Shown here in pieces: positions 62,202-64,000 of a stretch of 64,000 nucleotides of DNA. The stretch covers positions 1-64,000 of the forward strand of contig NZ_WJFC01000031.1 in NCBI RefSeq assembly GCF_009725235.1, in the 5' to 3' direction. The notes under the pieces are model-generated. The model saw only the letters and a list, made by a program, of their open reading frames with translations. It did not search any database and had not been told where the DNA came from. A program made the translations under genes and the position numbers. The stretch's first letter is position 1; the number at the start of each line of letters is the position of its first letter. This stretch comes from Scytonema sp. UIC 10036. GTDB taxonomy: Bacteria; Cyanobacteriota; Cyanobacteriia; Cyanobacteriales; Nostocaceae.

Positions 62202-63144
62202 TTAGCTTGCGCTTTTGCTCATATGCAGGTAGTCATGACAGCTTTCATGGATTGCTATCAGGTTTTCTTTGCGCCAGTTGGCGTGGTTTCCGTCCTGATG
62301 ATGGAGGTGAACTCTTTCATCTGCTAGGAACTTAAGCCCACAGGCTGCACAGGTATGGTTTTGCCGTTTTAAGGCAACAGAGGTTTCACCGTCGTAGAGT
62401 TTGCTGTTACGCTGACTCCAGTAGGCGATGTCACCGTCAAAAGGAGATTTAGTCCCTTGGACGTTGACAAACTTATTCTCGGAGTAAGGAACCGATGGAA
62501 ACGCTTTGTCTAGCAGTTTCTTGCTGGAGTAGCGTGTCTGCTTAGATTCCTTGTTGAATACCTTGTACGCTCTTGTTTCGATGTGGTATAGGGAGAACCG
62601 TGAACCGTCCATCTTGCAATAGCGGTGGTAATTCCTCCAACCCCTCACTATCGGCGCAAGCTTAAGGGCTTTCACCTTAGCACCATAGTTTGAGTTGTTG
62701 ACGACGGCTTTGACTTTCTGACGGAACTTTTTGAAGTTGTCCGCAGAAGGGACGCACCGAAATTTCCCGTTGTTTTGCACTTTAAAGCGCCAACCGAGGA
62801 AGTCAAAACCGTCTGTCGTAGCGGTTAACTTGGTCTTCTTTTCGCTGATGTTCATTCCCCTGTCGGCGAGGAACTTGCTGATGAGGTCGAGTATTTCTTG
62901 CGCGTTATCTTTTGGCTTGAGTATAATCACCATATCATCTGCATATCTTACAGATTGGTGAATGTCCTCAATCCCGTTGAGCGCAATGTTCGCAAGTAGA
63001 GGACTCACCACACCCCCTTGGGGAGTACCTTGTTCTGGGAATTCTGGATTGACTCCGGCTTTGAGGCAACGAAAGATTCCTTGCCTGATGCTACGGGTAG
63101 CAATGAGTCTGTCCATAATCGCCGAATGGCTTATCCTATCGAAA
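62202..63144 (-). pseudogene. Outer group II intron reverse transcriptase/maturase, 3' part
   Basis: From FDRISHSAIMDRLIATRSIRQG: the RT GTPQGGVVSPLLANIAL block, the YADD catalytic box (SVRYADDMVII), the thumb/domain X (FRCVPSADNFKKFRQKVKAVV ... KALKLAPIVRGWRNYHRYC) and a C-terminal HNH endonuclease (CAACGLKFL ... HLHHQDGNHANWRKENLIAIHESCHDYLH). This is a group II intron-encoded protein that splices and mobilises its intron. Its N-terminal RT blocks are not adjacent: at the Phe-Asp of the conserved G-C-F-D motif, the gene is interrupted by the 3' end of another group II intron (63145 upward). If that intron splices, the protein could be restored. Confidence 0.85.
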
Positions 63145-63239
63145 GTGGGTAGCTAGCTAGCGAGGTTTCCAATTATTGGCTCCTTTTCCAACTAGCCCCC
63201 GCCGAACCGTGCTTACGAGTTTCCAGGTACACGGCTCTC
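63145..63239 (-). ncRNA. Inner group II intron, domains V-VI (3' end)
   Basis: On the minus strand: GAGCCGTGTACCTGGAAAC and TCGTAAGCACGGTTCGGCG form the domain V helix (GAGCCGU ... GAAA ... ACGGUUCGG). A domain VI hairpin follows (GGAGCCAATAATTGGAAACC region), then the end at ...CTACCCAC next to TTTCGATAGG. The ending AC and the downstream FDRISH codons define the 3' splice site near 63145. Confidence 0.75.
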
Positions 63240-63252
63240 CAGTATTCCATTA

Positions 63253-64000
63253 TCATGAGACTTGTTTACCTGCGGGGTTACCTGCGTGTATAGCATCATG
63301 GCATTGAGGGCAGACCATCAAAGTTTTTCTCCTACGTGCGGACATGATTTGCATCCATTGCGGTTTTTCTTTTCTACCTTTGGTTTTGAGGTCTTTGAGG
63401 GCGCGAATATGGTGAACTTCAATATCACCTCTTGCCCCACAAATCTCGCATTCATCAGCTTGAAGCCGTTTAATCAGTTCATTTCTGAACGCGGGCTTTC
63501 GCGCTCGTGGCAGGTCTTCTATGATTGTTTTTAGGTTGCGTTTTAGTGGTATACCACCGAAACGAGCCACTAAGGGTTTCTTGCCTTCTCTTGGGACGGT
63601 GATTTCGACACACTTTCTTAGACCGTGTGGCAGTTTTACCGTCTTGTGATACTTCGCGCAAATTTTAGCCACGCTAGTTTTGTGTTTACAAGCAAGAGTT
63701 TTCATCAACGAACTCCACATAACCCATTGGAGTTTTTGGAGCCACGCGATGTTTTGAGCAAGGCTGTAGAATTGTACGTACCCTCTATATTCTGATTGGT
63801 AAATGTTGATGATAGTGAAATCATCATCATTTATTAATTCAGGGCGGTGAATGGGTTTCCCATTTCTCATATAGAGAGAACATTTTTCTTCTACAAAGCT
63901 TGTGGGAATTCTTAGTCCAGTAATTCCATTAATTGAGCGCTTACCATTGGTATGCTTAGTGTCGGAATATTGAACTAGAATTTCGTAACCTAAGAAGTTC
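63253..64000 (-). CDS. Inner group II intron reverse transcriptase/maturase, C-terminal part (partial)
   Basis: The frame runs off the right edge (FLGYEILVQYSDTKHTNGKR at the window end), so the RT core lies beyond it. Seen here: the end of the RT/thumb, the maturase domain X (QFYSLAQNIAWLQKLQWVMWSSLMKTLACKHKTSVAKI) and an HNH endonuclease (CEICGARGDIEVHHIRALKDL ... MVCPQCHDAIHAG). The maturase stays bound to its intron RNA and drives splicing and retrohoming. It stops ~14 bases before the domain V helix, as is usual when the ORF sits in domain IV. Confidence 0.85.
   Translation of the reverse strand, partial: NFLGYEILVQYSDTKHTNGKRSINGITGLRIPTSFVEEKCSLYMRNGKPIHRPELINDDDFTIINIYQSEYRGYVQFYSLAQNIAWLQKLQWVMWSSLMKTLACKHKTSVAKICAKYHKTVKLPHGLRKCVEITVPREGKKPLVARFGGIPLKRNLKTIIEDLPRARKPAFRNELIKRLQADECEICGARGDIEVHHIRALKDLKTKGRKEKPQWMQIMSARRRKTLMVCPQCHDAIHAGNPAGKQVS

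Noticed and set aside
1..64000. tRNA or rRNA genes
   Set aside because: No T-loop/anticodon-arm combination or rRNA-like stretch was recognised by eye; a covariance search would be needed to exclude a missed tRNA.

Overview
The window is from the chromosome of a filamentous, probably nostocalean, cyanobacterium. The evidence is an overlooked psbI gene (photosystem II), a group 2 sigma factor, a DUF3769/LptD-like protein, a cyanoexosortase-associated protein beside exopolysaccharide export genes, frequent GCGATCGC (HIP1) octamers, heptanucleotide short tandem repeats and many interspersed palindromes. Coding density is low and many genes are broken, as in large, repeat-rich cyanobacterial genomes.

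Layout. 0-9.1 kb: a GNAT acetyltransferase, a SigC-like sigma factor, a priA that has lost its C-terminal half, then an envelope/EPS export block (cyanoexosortase B-associated protein, SLBB export protein, Wzc-like protein). 9.2-16.5 kb: an accessory zone with a dynamin-like GTPase, a DUF4351-type fragment, an HNH-plus-membrane protein, FtsZ-like and GUN4 remnants (the GUN4 gene is split by a 212-bp TA-flanked MITE), a broken RelBE-like pair and HicBA. 17-22.1 kb: a two-component cluster (a receiver whose phosphoacceptor is Asn, and two histidine kinases). 22.1-24.2 kb: CHAT/TPR, adhesin and transposase remnants, and a PIN-domain toxin with its antitoxin. 24.8-40.3 kb: mostly core genes (DUF3769, psbI, arsR-type regulator, MATE pump, ATP-grasp ligase plus KamA, dxs, SLH protein, rpiA, aldo/keto reductase, exported superoxide dismutase), separated by copies of a CTCGTTCCCAG-bounded repeat.

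40.9-61.3 kb is the most distinctive region: a polymorphic-toxin (RHS) locus, all on the minus strand. A giant adhesin-like N-terminal part (cadherin/He_PIG domains, and a VWA domain inserted in an SdrD-B-like domain) is separated by two frameshifts from the RHS/YD-repeat part with its C-terminal tip. Behind it lie a small acyl-carrier-like gene, a PPIase/ABC-transporter module, an orphan PD-(D/E)XK-like tip with a putative immunity gene, a promoterless orphan RHS core with a different, membrane-type tip and its own small gene, and a second copy of the PPIase/ABC module. The order fits tandem duplication plus tip displacement: three different tips, three candidate immunity genes and fossil RHS and transporter pieces.

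61.3-64 kb holds a HUH-relaxase remnant and two nested group II introns. The inner intron interrupts the reverse-transcriptase gene of the outer one at its conserved Gly-Cys-Phe-Asp motif (a twintron) and runs off the right edge.
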